Assembly (NCBI RefSeq): GCF_003364335.1
Contig: NZ_NXLX01000010.1
Location: forward strand, 1 to 59,153
Source of the DNA: Helicobacter anseris
GTDB lineage: Bacteria; Campylobacterota; Campylobacteria; Campylobacterales; Helicobacteraceae
DNA: 59,153 nt
Reading direction: 5' to 3'
Position 1 is the stretch's first letter. Every line of letters begins with the position of its first letter. Shown piece by piece: positions 26,231 to 35,432 of the stretch. Below the pieces are notes generated by a model. The model was not told the origin of the DNA. It saw only the letters and a list, made by a program, of their open reading frames with translations, and made no database searches. Made by a program: the position numbers and the translations under genes.

Positions 26231-27934
26231 ATTCTTATCTTCCCCAAAAACAGATTTAATTTCTTTTTGAATATTGTCAATAAAATCTTTTTCTTCAAAA
26301 ATAGGATTTGTTTTAATAGCAACTTGATAAGCAGTATTTTTTGTGATTATAGCTATTTGGCCACCACTTAAATTATAGCTTGATAATTTTTGAGCTAAGG
26401 TTTCAATACTATGGGATTTAAATTTTGCATTTTTTGGCAAGTGTTTTTTCCATAGAAGGAATCTTTGCTCTTGTGAGGGTTTTTTAAGTTCTATTTTATA
26501 ATTAAATCTTCTAGAAAAGGCGCTATCTATGGTATCAAGTAAGTTTGTAGTAGCAATTAAGATTCCATTAAATTTCTCAATTTGTTCTAAAAATATATTT
26601 TGCATTTGATTATGCATTTTTTCAGCACTATTTCCACTAGTTGCACGAAGGCTTAAAAATTGATCAGCTTCATCCAAGAGCAATATAGGGGGATTTTTTA
26701 GGTTTTTTGTAATTTCATTATAATTATCAAAAATTTTTCTGACATTTTTTTCAGATTCCCCAATATACATGGAGAGGATTTTTGAGCAATCTAAGCTTAA
26801 TACATGTTTCTTTAGACTTTTTGCAATTCCCATAGCAGTAAGTGTTTTTCCTGTGCCAGATGGTCCATATAAAATAATTTTTGCATCAATTCCTTTTTTA
26901 TCTTTAATACCCCATTTTTTTAATAAATCTGACACTTTTGGGTCAATCTGCTTTAATAATGTTTGTAGAGTCTGAGTGGTTGATGGTGTTAGAATAATCT
27001 CTTCCAGGGGAGTTTTGGGTTCTAGGATTTCAAAAAAATCTTGTTCTTTTACAATACTTTGTAAAGAGATTTTTTGTTGTTGCTTTGTAATTTTTGGATA
27101 AAGAATCTTTTGTAAAACATCCTCATGGATATAAAAAGTTCTAGAAATTCCCCCAAATGGATTGAGTAGTTCATCATAATCTAGAATCTTTTTTTGAATA
27201 AGTGTGCTTTTTTCATCAAGGAGTGAGCGATTTTTGATGCGATCATATTCATCTGTGCTAATAAGTTCAATAAGCGTATTCATATCTCTAAAACTTTCAC
27301 TACCTCCAGAATACTCTTCTTTCAGTAGAGTAAAAAATATAATTTCTTCCTCAGAATTTAGCTGATTTTCTTGGATAATTTTATATGCTGGAATTTCAAT
27401 TGTTGTAATTTTTAGACGAGAAAGTATTTTGTCTTGAATGCTTTTTAGATTGAATTTTGTTTTTGAGAGAAAAAAGGCATTGTTTTTTTCATATACAAGT
27501 TTTTGTAAAAGAGAGATTCTTAAAAATTGATCTTTGAGAAATTCTAAATGGTCTTGATAAGGCGTGATTTCTGGCATTTCAATCTCTAGAGATCCTTCTT
27601 CTAGTAATTTAAAAAATATCGGGGCAAGAGAGATTTCAAAGTATAAAATTTCCAATAAGCTTATTTGTTTGACAGGCCGAAAACTATCTTCCATAATCCA
27701 ACCAAGCTCTAAAAGTGCTTTGATTTTAGGGAGAAATTGCAATGTTTCTTTTATAGTTTTGGTATTAAAAAGGTGTTTTAAAAGCATAGATACTTCAAAG
27801 CTTTTATTATTGTCTAAATACCCCTCAAGCATAAAGCGTAAAATTTTTGCTTCATCTATATTGCATTTTAAATGTGGAAAAATCTTTGTTGAAGTGATAT
27901 CTTTTTGATTTAAAAAATCATCCAAAAATAACAT
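26213..27934 (-). CDS. AAA+ ATPase with a long helical N-terminal region
   Basis: The 573-residue protein has about 330 residues of mostly helical sequence without a recognised domain, then a single AAA+ module: Walker A GPSGTGKT near 360, Walker B ILLLDEAD near 420, sensor 1 ATTN, and an arginine pair in SAFSRRFNYKIE. A C-terminal helical lid carries LSGGQIAII. The module resembles the Cdc48/FtsH-type subgroup. Campylobacter has similarly built uncharacterised ATPases. The likely role is remodelling a protein complex, but no substrate is evident. It lies 2 bases after the lipocalin gene and probably shares its transcript with der. Confidence 0.8.
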   Translation of the reverse strand: MLFLDDFLNQKDITSTKIFPHLKCNIDEAKILRFMLEGYLDNNKSFEVSMLLKHLFNTKTIKETLQFLPKIKALLELGWIMEDSFRPVKQISLLEILYFEISLAPIFFKLLEEGSLEIEMPEITPYQDHLEFLKDQFLRISLLQKLVYEKNNAFFLSKTKFNLKSIQDKILSRLKITTIEIPAYKIIQENQLNSEEEIIFFTLLKEEYSGGSESFRDMNTLIELISTDEYDRIKNRSLLDEKSTLIQKKILDYDELLNPFGGISRTFYIHEDVLQKILYPKITKQQQKISLQSIVKEQDFFEILEPKTPLEEIILTPSTTQTLQTLLKQIDPKVSDLLKKWGIKDKKGIDAKIILYGPSGTGKTLTAMGIAKSLKKHVLSLDCSKILSMYIGESEKNVRKIFDNYNEITKNLKNPPILLLDEADQFLSLRATSGNSAEKMHNQMQNIFLEQIEKFNGILIATTNLLDTIDSAFSRRFNYKIELKKPSQEQRFLLWKKHLPKNAKFKSHSIETLAQKLSSYNLSGGQIAIITKNTAYQVAIKTNPIFEEKDFIDNIQKEIKSVFGEDKNLGFQI

Positions 27935-27936
27935 TG

Positions 27937-28431
27937 CTATTGCTTTAAATTGGTGTGTTGCGATATGAGGTTTGTGTTATTGAAAATAAGATCAGAAACA
28001 TCATAACCTCTTTCTTTGGCAATTTCTACCAAAGCATCGATTTTGTTTTTTTCTATAAAGTCTCGACTTAAAACCCAAAGATATTTTTTATCAGGAGAGC
28101 CTACAATTGCTTGAGAATAATTGCTATCTAAATATAAAATTTGATAATTGATTTTTTTGGAAAAATCTGTAAAAAAACTAAAACTAATATTTAAGGATCT
28201 ATTATCACTGGAGAGAATTTTTGCCTTGCCTTGCGCTTGTGAGATTTTATTGTTTTTTTGTATGCAAGAATTTTTTACTTTAAATTTTATGGGTTTTCCA
28301 TCTTTATATTCGATGTCTAAATATTGTGCAACTGAGGCAGAGCAATTGCGTTGAAAATAAAAAGGTTTTCTTGCTATTTCAATCCATTCCCCAGCATATT
28401 TTTCAATTTCTATACTCCCTATAAGTTCCAT
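27937..28431 (-). CDS. Lipocalin-family protein without signal peptide
   Basis: The 164-residue protein has the lipocalin fold signatures: the first-strand YAGEWIEIARKPFYFQRNC (the G-x-W motif) and the later YLWVLSRD. Bacterial lipocalins (Blc) normally carry a lipoprotein signal and sit in the outer membrane. Here the start ATG is followed directly by the barrel and a stop codon lies just upstream in frame, so no signal can be recovered. It is probably cytoplasmic. The gene starts 1 base after der and ends 2 bases before the AAA+ ATPase gene, so the three are likely one operon. The ligand is unknown. Confidence 0.8.
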   Translation of the reverse strand: MELIGSIEIEKYAGEWIEIARKPFYFQRNCSASVAQYLDIEYKDGKPIKFKVKNSCIQKNNKISQAQGKAKILSSDNRSLNISFSFFTDFSKKINYQILYLDSNYSQAIVGSPDKKYLWVLSRDFIEKNKIDALVEIAKERGYDVSDLIFNNTNLISQHTNLKQ

Positions 28432-28432
28432 T

Positions 28433-29794
28433 TCACTCCTTTATGCTTTTTTTGTCTTTTGGGGTAAGAATAATAGGTGTCCCCTCAAAATTAAAATGAT
28501 CTCGCAAATAATTTACAAGATAGCGTTTATAGCTAAAATGTAGAGATTTTGGTCTATTCATCACAAGGGAAATTTGTGGGGGATTTGTGTCATATTGTGT
28601 AGCATAGTAGATGCGAACAATTTTGCCATGATCGCTAGGCAGAGGATGTTTTTTTGTGGCTTCTAAAATGGTGTTATTAAGAGTGCTTGTTGGGATTCTA
28701 TAGCTAAAGTTTTGATAAACCTCAAGAATTTTTTGCTTTAAATCAGTTATATGACGCTTATTTAAGGCACTAACCGTAAGTATTGGTGCATATTCTAAAA
28801 ACTTAAATTTACGCTTTAATTCCGTAATAATCTCTTTATATTCTTTGATTTTGATATCCCATTTGTTAAGAACAATAATAACTCCTAGAGAGTGTTTATC
28901 TACTAGAGAGCTGATTTTTTCATCAAGCTCTACAAAAGTTGTGCTAACATCTAATACCAAAAGTGCAATATGGCTTTTTTCTAGGATTTTATTTGTGCGA
29001 TCAAGAGCAAATTTTTCAATGCCTTTAATTTTGCTTCTTCTGCGTAAGCCCGCAGTGTCAACAAAGCAAATTTTTTTATTTTGAAATTCAATGATTTCAT
29101 CTACAGGATCAATGGTTGTGCCTTCTATAGCACTCACCACACTTCTTTCTTCTCCGATTAAAGCATTGAGTAAAGAGCTTTTTCCAACATTTACCCTTCC
29201 TATAATCCCCACATGAATAATTTCTTCTTGCACCTCAGTAGGAGATACTTCAGGCATATTTTCTAAAAGCTCTTCTAAGCTTTCTTGTTGAAGATTTTTT
29301 GTATTGTGCAAGCCAAGATGATACAAAATGGATTGGATAAGAAAATTGATTCCTCGATTGTGGCTCACAGAAATAAAAAAACTATCGTGTGCACCAAAAC
29401 TATCAAACTCATAGGCATTTTGTTTTTCTTTGTCATTATCGATTTTATTGATGACTAAAAAACAATTATTTTGAATTTTTTGTAGAGCATAAAAAAGTTT
29501 TCTATCCTCATCATCAGGCAGATGCTTTCCATCAACGAGATATAAAATTAAATCAGCTTCCTGTGCAGTTTTAAAGGCAAGATTCTTTACTTTACTAAAA
29601 AGCTCTGTGCTTTCATCAATACCACCAGTATCTAGTATTTGAATAGGATGTTCTTCGAGTTGAATAATTTTTTTATTGACATCACGAGTAGTCCCTGATA
29701 TATCTGAAGTAATCGCTATTCTTTCTTTTGCTAGTCTATTGAATAGTGAACTTTTACCAACATTTGGTTTCCCTAGAATTGCTATTTTTTTCAT
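28433..29794 (-). CDS. der: Ribosome-assembly GTPase Der (EngA)
   Basis: Der has two tandem GTPase domains and helps assemble the 50S subunit. The 453-residue protein shows [12 protein letters not shown] and DTGG in the first domain, NKID, then [24 protein letters not shown] and NKWD in the second, and a C-terminal KH-like domain with [18 protein letters not shown]. It is first in a probable operon with the lipocalin and AAA+ genes and is divergent from the next gene across 268 bases. Confidence 0.97.
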   Translation of the reverse strand: MKKIAILGKPNVGKSSLFNRLAKERIAITSDISGTTRDVNKKIIQLEEHPIQILDTGGIDESTELFSKVKNLAFKTAQEADLILYLVDGKHLPDDEDRKLFYALQKIQNNCFLVINKIDNDKEKQNAYEFDSFGAHDSFFISVSHNRGINFLIQSILYHLGLHNTKNLQQESLEELLENMPEVSPTEVQEEIIHVGIIGRVNVGKSSLLNALIGEERSVVSAIEGTTIDPVDEIIEFQNKKICFVDTAGLRRRSKIKGIEKFALDRTNKILEKSHIALLVLDVSTTFVELDEKISSLVDKHSLGVIIVLNKWDIKIKEYKEIITELKRKFKFLEYAPILTVSALNKRHITDLKQKILEVYQNFSYRIPTSTLNNTILEATKKHPLPSDHGKIVRIYYATQYDTNPPQISLVMNRPKSLHFSYKRYLVNYLRDHFNFEGTPIILTPKDKKSIKE

Positions 29795-29977
29795 TAGATA
29801 ATGCCTGAATATTTTTTGATACTTTGTTTGATTTTTAAGTCAAAACAAAATTCTTAAAAATTTAAAACTATAGATTTTTAACTTTATTTTTATTAAAGAT
29901 TCTAAAATATGATAACTTTAATGTCAAGATATTCTTAGACTTTAGTTTCTCAATATACTTATATTTTGTAGATTTGT

Positions 29978-29983
29978 TATAAT
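29978..29983 (+). promoter_or_regulatory. -10 element upstream of the charged exported protein gene
   Basis: TATAAT preceded by TTTGT lies 80 bases before the start codon of the gene at 30063. The rest of the 268-base divergent region (29795-30062) is AT-rich; I see no other clear signal in it. Confidence 0.45.
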
Positions 29984-30062
29984 TATACTTAATTTTTTAA
30001 ATCTATGATTTGTTAATGGATTCTTAAAAAATTAAGATTTTAAATACTGCGGAGAAGTAATT

Positions 30063-31025
30063 TTGAAAAATCTGTTATTTTTCTTAATGTCATTTATGTT
30101 TATCAGTGCCTTTGATGATCTAAATTTAGATGATTTGAATTTGCCTTCAAATAATGAAGAAAAAATAGAAGTGCCAATAGTGCAAAGTCAGGAAAATGGT
30201 GTTAAGGAAGATAAAGAAGAGCAAAAAGAAAAAATTACAAATAAAGATGAGAAGTCAGAAGATTTGTCTGAAGATTCTAGTATTCAAGAAGAGGTGGTAG
30301 AGTATAAACAAAATGAAGAAACATCTAATGCTAAGATAACCCAAAAGAAGAAAGAAGATGAAAAAGCAGAACAAAATAAAAAACTTGAAGAAGAATTAAA
30401 AGCTTTTGAAGAAGAGGAAAAAATAGAAAGAGATGATATAAAAAGCCAAAATACAGAAAAAAAGGAAGATACTCAGCATTCAAAAGCTTCGCCAAAAATT
30501 CAGCTTGAAGAAACCATAAGCAAACAAGAGGCAAAAGAGAAGGGTAAAGAGATTGTCTTTACACAAGAAGATTTTTTTGATTTAGATGAGGATGATTTTT
30601 CATTAGAAAAACAAAAAGATTATTATGCAATTAAGATTTTATCACTTGATTTAGAAGCATTTGTTAGTGGTAAAACCTATAATGAAAAAAATCAGGTTCA
30701 AACTTTTGGCGTGAATGATAATTTCACACAAATTGTAAGTCAAGATGGAAAGATACAAGAGTATAAATTCTTTCAAAAAACTAGTAAAAAAAATACAATC
30801 TTAAATCGCACCAAGTTCCCATTAGAAAAAATTGATTTTGATACTTATAAGATAGTAATGCAAGATACTCCAAATTCGTTTGATATATCAAGTTGTAGGA
30901 TTATTATTAAAAAAGAGCTAAATGCGACATTAAATCAGAATAAAGAAGTTATTATGGATCTTGATATTAAAAGAGAATTGAGAAATACTTCAAATTTCAC
31001 TCTTTTTTTAGACTGCCCAAAATAA
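30063..31025 (+). CDS. Exported protein with acidic/basic low-complexity region, function unknown
   Basis: I do not recognise this 320-residue protein. It has a signal peptide (about 1-16, ending FISA), a short repeat DDLNLDDLNLPS, then about 150 residues dominated by Glu, Lys, Asp, Gln and Ser, likely disordered. A folded-looking C-terminal part (about 190-320) contains YYAIKILSLDLEAF and ends with a lone cysteine in FLDCPK. The start is TTG at 30063 with GGAG 8 bases upstream. It is probably periplasmic. It stands alone between divergent der and gdhA, about 50 bases before the latter. Confidence 0.7.
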   Translation: MKNLLFFLMSFMFISAFDDLNLDDLNLPSNNEEKIEVPIVQSQENGVKEDKEEQKEKITNKDEKSEDLSEDSSIQEEVVEYKQNEETSNAKITQKKKEDEKAEQNKKLEEELKAFEEEEKIERDDIKSQNTEKKEDTQHSKASPKIQLEETISKQEAKEKGKEIVFTQEDFFDLDEDDFSLEKQKDYYAIKILSLDLEAFVSGKTYNEKNQVQTFGVNDNFTQIVSQDGKIQEYKFFQKTSKKNTILNRTKFPLEKIDFDTYKIVMQDTPNSFDISSCRIIIKKELNATLNQNKEVIMDLDIKRELRNTSNFTLFLDCPK

Positions 31026-31032
31026 TTTTTGC

Positions 31033-31038
31033 TAGAAT
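31033..31038 (+). promoter_or_regulatory. Extended -10 for gdhA
   Basis: TAGAAT preceded by TGC (extended -10) lies 36 bases before the gdhA start codon, just after the preceding stop. Confidence 0.5.
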
Positions 31039-31074
31039 GTTTTGCATTTCATACTAAAAATAAAAGGAGTCTAG

Positions 31075-32427
31075 ATGGAATATGTTCAAACAATTATAGA
31101 TAGAGTAAAAAAAGAAAATCCAGAGCAATGCGAGTTTCATCAGGCTGTAGAAGAGGTAATAAAGACTTTACAGCCTCTTTTGGAGCAAGAAGATAAATAT
31201 AGTAAAAAAGCCATTTTGGAGCGTTTGATTATTCCTGATAGAGAAATACATTTTCGCGTAACTTGGATGGATGATTGTGGCAAAATACAAGTAAATCGTG
31301 GATATAGAATCGAATTTAATAATGCAATAGGGCCATATAAAGGGGGGTTGAGATTCCATCCAAGTGTTAATCAGGGAATTATTAAATTTTTGGGTTTTGA
31401 ACAAGTTTTTAAGAACTCTTTGACTACTTTGGCTATGGGTGGTGGCAAGGGTGGCAGCGACTTTGATCCTAAGGGGAAAAGTGATGCTGAAATTATGCGT
31501 TTTTGTCAAGCTTTTATGAATGAGCTTTTTAGATATATTGGAGACCATACAGATGTTCCAGCAGGGGATATAGGAGTTGGAGGTAGGGAAATAGGCTATT
31601 TATTTGGTCAATATAAAAAACTAACCAATCGTTTTGATGGAGTTTTGACAGGTAAGGGGTTAAATTGGGGAGGTAGTTTGGCAAGGACAGAAGCTACAGG
31701 TTATGGTTCTGTTTATTTTGCAGAGGAAATGCTGAAAGCTAGAGGAGAGAGTTTGGAGGGAAAAATTTGCACAGTTTCTGGAAGTGGAAATGTTGCAATT
31801 TATACTGTAGAAAAACTTTATCATCTAGGTGCAATACCAGTAACAGTGAGTGATTCTAAGGGAATGATTTATGATAAAGATGGGATTGATTTAGCACTAC
31901 TTAAAGAGATAAAAGAAAAAAGAAGGGAAGATTTGAGTGCATATGCAAGAGAAAAGACTAGTGCTAAATATGTTTCAATCAAAGATTATAAAGATGGAAT
32001 CCATGCAGTGTGGGAAATTCCTTGTTTTGCTGCTTTTCCTAGTGCTACTCAAAATGAGTTAAATTTAAATGATGCTAAGAATCTTCTTGCTAATGGTTGT
32101 AAATGTGTAAGTGAAGGGGCAAATATGCCTTCAACTTTGCAAGCAACTGAATTATTTTTGCAAGCAAAAATTTGTTATGGACCTGCTAAGGCGGCAAATG
32201 CCGGAGGTGTTGCTGTAAGTGGTTTAGAGATGTCTCAAAATGCTAGTATGACAAAGTGGGATTTTGAGATGGTAGATAAGCGATTGCATCAAATTATGGA
32301 AAATATATTCCTTAATGTGTCACAGACTGCCACGGAGTTTAAGGATCCTACAAATTTGGTAATGGGTGCTAATATTGCAGGCTTTAGAAAGGTTGCTGAT
32401 GCAATGATTGAACAAGGAATTGTATAG
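31075..32427 (+). CDS. gdhA: Glutamate dehydrogenase
   Basis: GdhA interconverts 2-oxoglutarate plus ammonia and glutamate. The 450-residue hexameric type shows the substrate-binding GPYKGGLRFHPSVN, the catalytic lysine loop MGGGKGGSDFDPKGKSD, PAGDIGVGGREIG and the nucleotide fold GSGNVAIYTVEKL. Size and motifs fit the NADP-specific bacterial class. An AAAGGAG ribosome site precedes the ATG. The ABC transporter genes follow within a few bases, suggesting an operon joining glutamate/glutamine uptake with glutamate metabolism. Confidence 0.96.
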   Translation: MEYVQTIIDRVKKENPEQCEFHQAVEEVIKTLQPLLEQEDKYSKKAILERLIIPDREIHFRVTWMDDCGKIQVNRGYRIEFNNAIGPYKGGLRFHPSVNQGIIKFLGFEQVFKNSLTTLAMGGGKGGSDFDPKGKSDAEIMRFCQAFMNELFRYIGDHTDVPAGDIGVGGREIGYLFGQYKKLTNRFDGVLTGKGLNWGGSLARTEATGYGSVYFAEEMLKARGESLEGKICTVSGSGNVAIYTVEKLYHLGAIPVTVSDSKGMIYDKDGIDLALLKEIKEKRREDLSAYAREKTSAKYVSIKDYKDGIHAVWEIPCFAAFPSATQNELNLNDAKNLLANGCKCVSEGANMPSTLQATELFLQAKICYGPAKAANAGGVAVSGLEMSQNASMTKWDFEMVDKRLHQIMENIFLNVSQTATEFKDPTNLVMGANIAGFRKVADAMIEQGIV

Positions 32428-32431
32428 TTTG

Positions 32432-33085
32432 ATGGATTGGAATTTTATTATACACAGCATTCCTATTTTCGCTAAAGCTTTGATTTTGACTTTAAAAATA
32501 TCTTTTCTTGGTATTTTTGGAGCCATGATTTTGGGCTTTTTGGTTAATATTGTTTTGTATTATAAGATTCCTTTATTGGCAATCATTGCAAAAATATACA
32601 TAGAGTTTTCTAGAAATACCCCATTGTTAATTCATTTATTTTTTTTATATTTTGGTTTAGGGCAAGTTGGTTTTAACATTGATGCCTTCCATTGTGCTAT
32701 TATTGGTGTGATATTTCTGGGGGGTAGCTATATGGCAGAGAGTTTTAGATTGGGATTTTTGTCTGTAACAAAAACACAAATAGAAAGCGCAATGAGTTTA
32801 GGTTTTAATAAATTGCAGATTATGAGATATATCATACTTCCTCAATCCTTGGGTATATCAATGCCATCTTTAGGTGCAAATATTATCTTTTTACTTAAAG
32901 AGACTTCTGTTGTGAGTGCAATTGCTCTTGCAGATCTTGTCTTTGTTACAAAGGATTTAATAGGTGCTTATTATAAAACTTCAGAGACATTATTTATGCT
33001 TGTAATGGCTTATCTTATTGTCTTATTGCCGCTTTCTTTGTATTTTTCATGGCTTGAAAAAAAGTATAAACAAGGGAAGATGTAG
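32432..33085 (+). CDS. Polar amino acid ABC transporter permease (first subunit)
   Basis: The 217-residue permease of the His/Glu/Gln family has about five membrane helices and the EAA-type loop ESAMSLGFNKLQIMRYIILPQSLG that contacts the ATPase. I chose ATG 32432; an in-frame TTG at 32429 is equally placed relative to AAGGAA. An earlier TTG inside gdhA lacks proper spacing. Its stop overlaps the next permease start by one base. Gene order permease-permease-ATPase-binding protein matches the H. pylori glutamine transporter set. Confidence 0.88.
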   Translation: MDWNFIIHSIPIFAKALILTLKISFLGIFGAMILGFLVNIVLYYKIPLLAIIAKIYIEFSRNTPLLIHLFFLYFGLGQVGFNIDAFHCAIIGVIFLGGSYMAESFRLGFLSVTKTQIESAMSLGFNKLQIMRYIILPQSLGISMPSLGANIIFLLKETSVVSAIALADLVFVTKDLIGAYYKTSETLFMLVMAYLIVLLPLSLYFSWLEKKYKQGKM

Positions 33086-33750
33086 TGGATTTTTTATCAG
33101 ATTCTAGTATTTTCCAGCGATTGATATTGGGATTGTATTACACATTATATATCGCATTGATTCCAATAATAATCTCTATACCCGGAGGTTTTTTATTTGG
33201 GTTTTTGATGACAAGTAAAAATTTTTATATAAAAATTTTATGCCGTATTTTTTTGGAAGCAGTCAGGATTATTCCTATTATCGTGTGGTTATTTTTAGTA
33301 TATTTTGGATTAGGATTTTTTTTTGAATTAAGTGCTTTAACATCTTGTTTGATTGTTTTTAGTATATGGGGAATAGTGGAGGCTGGTGATTTAAGTAGAG
33401 GTGCAATAACTGCTATTCCAATGCATCAAATTCAGAGTGCAAAAGCATTGGGATTAAACACTTTTCAAATACAAGTGTTTATTATTATTCCTCAAGCAGG
33501 ATTGCAACTAATTCCTGCTTTTATTAACTTATTTACTAGAATGATAAAAACTACTGCGCTTGTTTCACTGATTGGGGTGATGGATTTACTTAAAACTGGA
33601 CAACAGATTATTGAAACAGGCAATTTAGTTTATCCTAATATTAGTTTTTGGATTTATGGACTGATATTTTTTATTTATTTTTTTATTTGTTATTTTTTAT
33701 CTCTTCTTAGTTCCTTTGTGGAAAGAAAACTAGATTATAGGAAGCATTAG
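33085..33750 (+). CDS. Polar amino acid ABC transporter permease (second subunit)
   Basis: This 221-residue partner permease has five or six membrane helices and the EAA loop QSAKALGLNTFQIQVFIIIPQAG. The GTG start at 33085 shares one base with the stop of the first permease, so translation is coupled. The ATPase gene starts directly after its stop codon. It forms the heteromeric membrane channel with the first subunit. Confidence 0.88.
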   Translation: MDFLSDSSIFQRLILGLYYTLYIALIPIIISIPGGFLFGFLMTSKNFYIKILCRIFLEAVRIIPIIVWLFLVYFGLGFFFELSALTSCLIVFSIWGIVEAGDLSRGAITAIPMHQIQSAKALGLNTFQIQVFIIIPQAGLQLIPAFINLFTRMIKTTALVSLIGVMDLLKTGQQIIETGNLVYPNISFWIYGLIFFIYFFICYFLSLLSSFVERKLDYRKH

Positions 33751-34485
33751 ATGTCAGTTATTTTAGAAGTAAAAGATTTAGTAAAGTTTTATCAAAAAGA
33801 ACATTTGGTTTTAGATTCTATTAGCCTTAAGATAAAAAAAGGTGAAGTGGTTGTTATTTTGGGACCTAGTGGATGTGGAAAAAGTACTTTTTTGAGATGT
33901 TTAAATGGGTTGGAAAATATACAAAATGGGGAGATATTTCTACATGGTAAATCAATTAATTTGAATAATGATTGGCATAAAGTAAGACAAAAAATTGGAA
34001 TGGTATTTCAAAATTATGAGTTATTTCCTCATATGAATGTTTTAGATAATGTATTATTGGCACCTCTAAAGGTTCAAAAACGCAATAAGACTGAAGCAAA
34101 AGAAGAAGCATTGTTTTTATTAAATCGTATGGGATTAAGCGATAAGGTTGAAGCAATGCCTGCATCTTTAAGTGGAGGACAAAAACAGCGTGTAGCTATA
34201 GCAAGAGCACTTTGCACAAATCCAGAAATTTTATTATTAGATGAAATTACTGCATCCCTTGATCCTGAAATGGTTAAGGAAGTTTTGGATATTGTATTGG
34301 AGCTTGCAAGAGAGGGGATGACTATGGTAATAGTGACACATGAGATGAAATTTGCAAGTTTAATTGCAGATAGAATAGTTTTTTTTGATCATGGTAAGAT
34401 ACTTGAGGAATCTGAACCAAAGGTATTTTTTTCTCAACCAAAAACGCAAAGAGCACAAAAATTTTTAAATATTTTTAATTTTTAG
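33751..34485 (+). CDS. glnQ: Polar amino acid ABC transporter ATP-binding protein
   Basis: The 244-residue ATPase has Walker A GPSGCGKST (near 38-46), Q-loop VFQNYELFPHMNV, signature LSGGQKQRVAIARAL, Walker B ILLLDEITASLDP and the switch histidine in VTHEMKFA. These are the features of GlnQ/HisP-type importers. It starts immediately after the second permease. Confidence 0.92.
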   Translation: MSVILEVKDLVKFYQKEHLVLDSISLKIKKGEVVVILGPSGCGKSTFLRCLNGLENIQNGEIFLHGKSINLNNDWHKVRQKIGMVFQNYELFPHMNVLDNVLLAPLKVQKRNKTEAKEEALFLLNRMGLSDKVEAMPASLSGGQKQRVAIARALCTNPEILLLDEITASLDPEMVKEVLDIVLELAREGMTMVIVTHEMKFASLIADRIVFFDHGKILEESEPKVFFSQPKTQRAQKFLNIFNF

Positions 34486-34547
34486 TTTTTTTTGTTAGTA
34501 TCTTTAATGTGCAAAAAATGCATAAGGATTAAAATAAAGGAATAAAA

Positions 34548-35375
34548 ATGTTTAAAAAAATGTTGATTTGGTTTATATTACTTTTTAGTTTATTGATTGT
34601 TGGTTGTGGTGATAGTAAAAAAGAAGCAAATATGGATTCTATAAGTGCAATCAAACATAGAGGTGTCGTGCGCATAGGAGTTTTTAGCGATAAACCACCT
34701 TTTAGTTATATCAATGCTCAAGGAAAATTTGATGGATTTGATGTTTATATTGCAAAGAGGATAGCTAAAGATTTATTGGGTGATGAATCTTTGGTTGAAT
34801 TTATTGCAGTTGAGGCGGCTGCAAGGGTAGAGTTTTTAAAATCCAATAAGGTAGATATTATTATGGCAAATTTCACCCAAACTAAAGAGCGTGAAGAGGT
34901 AGTGGATTTTGCTAAGCCTTATATGAAAGTGGCCTTAGGGATTGTTTCAAAAGATGGAAGAATTACCAATATAGAGCAATTAAAGGGTAAGAAATTGATA
35001 GTAGATAAGGGAACAACGGCAGATTTTTATTTTTCAAAAAATTATCCAGAAATTACACTTTTAAAATATGAACAAAATACAGATGCTTTCTTGGCTTTAA
35101 AATCTCAAAGAGGCATAGCATTGGCACATGATAATACTCTACTTTTTGCTTGGGCTAAGCAAAATCCTCCGTTTGCTGTGGGTATTAGTGCTATTGGTAA
35201 TAATGATGTAATTGCTCCTGCAGTAAAAAAAGGAAATAAGGAGTTGTTGTTATGGTTAAATCAAGAAATTGAAAAACTAACAGATGAGGGCTTTATGCAA
35301 GAAGCTTATGATGTTGTGTTGAAACCTATATATGGAGAGGGAATTAAGCCAGAGACTGTTATTTTTCAAAAATAG
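34548..35375 (+). CDS. Polar amino acid ABC transporter substrate-binding lipoprotein
   Basis: The 275-residue family 3 solute-binding protein has a lipoprotein signal ending LLIVGCG (Cys20) and the ligand-binding core with RIGVFSDKPPFSYIN, FDGFDVYIAKRIA and NFTQTKEREEVVDF. This resembles the PEB1/GlnH group for glutamate, aspartate or glutamine. The exact ligand cannot be read from sequence. It follows the ATPase gene after 62 bases and has an AAAGG ribosome site. Confidence 0.88.
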   Translation: MFKKMLIWFILLFSLLIVGCGDSKKEANMDSISAIKHRGVVRIGVFSDKPPFSYINAQGKFDGFDVYIAKRIAKDLLGDESLVEFIAVEAAARVEFLKSNKVDIIMANFTQTKEREEVVDFAKPYMKVALGIVSKDGRITNIEQLKGKKLIVDKGTTADFYFSKNYPEITLLKYEQNTDAFLALKSQRGIALAHDNTLLFAWAKQNPPFAVGISAIGNNDVIAPAVKKGNKELLLWLNQEIEKLTDEGFMQEAYDVVLKPIYGEGIKPETVIFQK

Positions 35376-35385
35376 AAAAAAGGTG

Positions 35386-35391
35386 TATAAT
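35386..35391 (+). promoter_or_regulatory. -10 element for the small outer-membrane protein gene
   Basis: TATAAT preceded by GTG lies 42 bases before the start codon of the beta-barrel gene. The flanking bases closely resemble those of the promoter at 3098, which also precedes an outer-membrane protein. Confidence 0.5.
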
Positions 35392-35432
35392 TATTAGATA
35401 TTTTCTATCACAATAAAAAGGAGAATTGGAAT

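Noticed and set aside
26361-26373. Copies of the CCACCACTTA word from the 108-331 repeat arms (also near 43845)
   Set aside because: Both encode Leu-Ser-Gly-Gly on the minus strand inside ATPase genes, so they are coding coincidences and not element copies.
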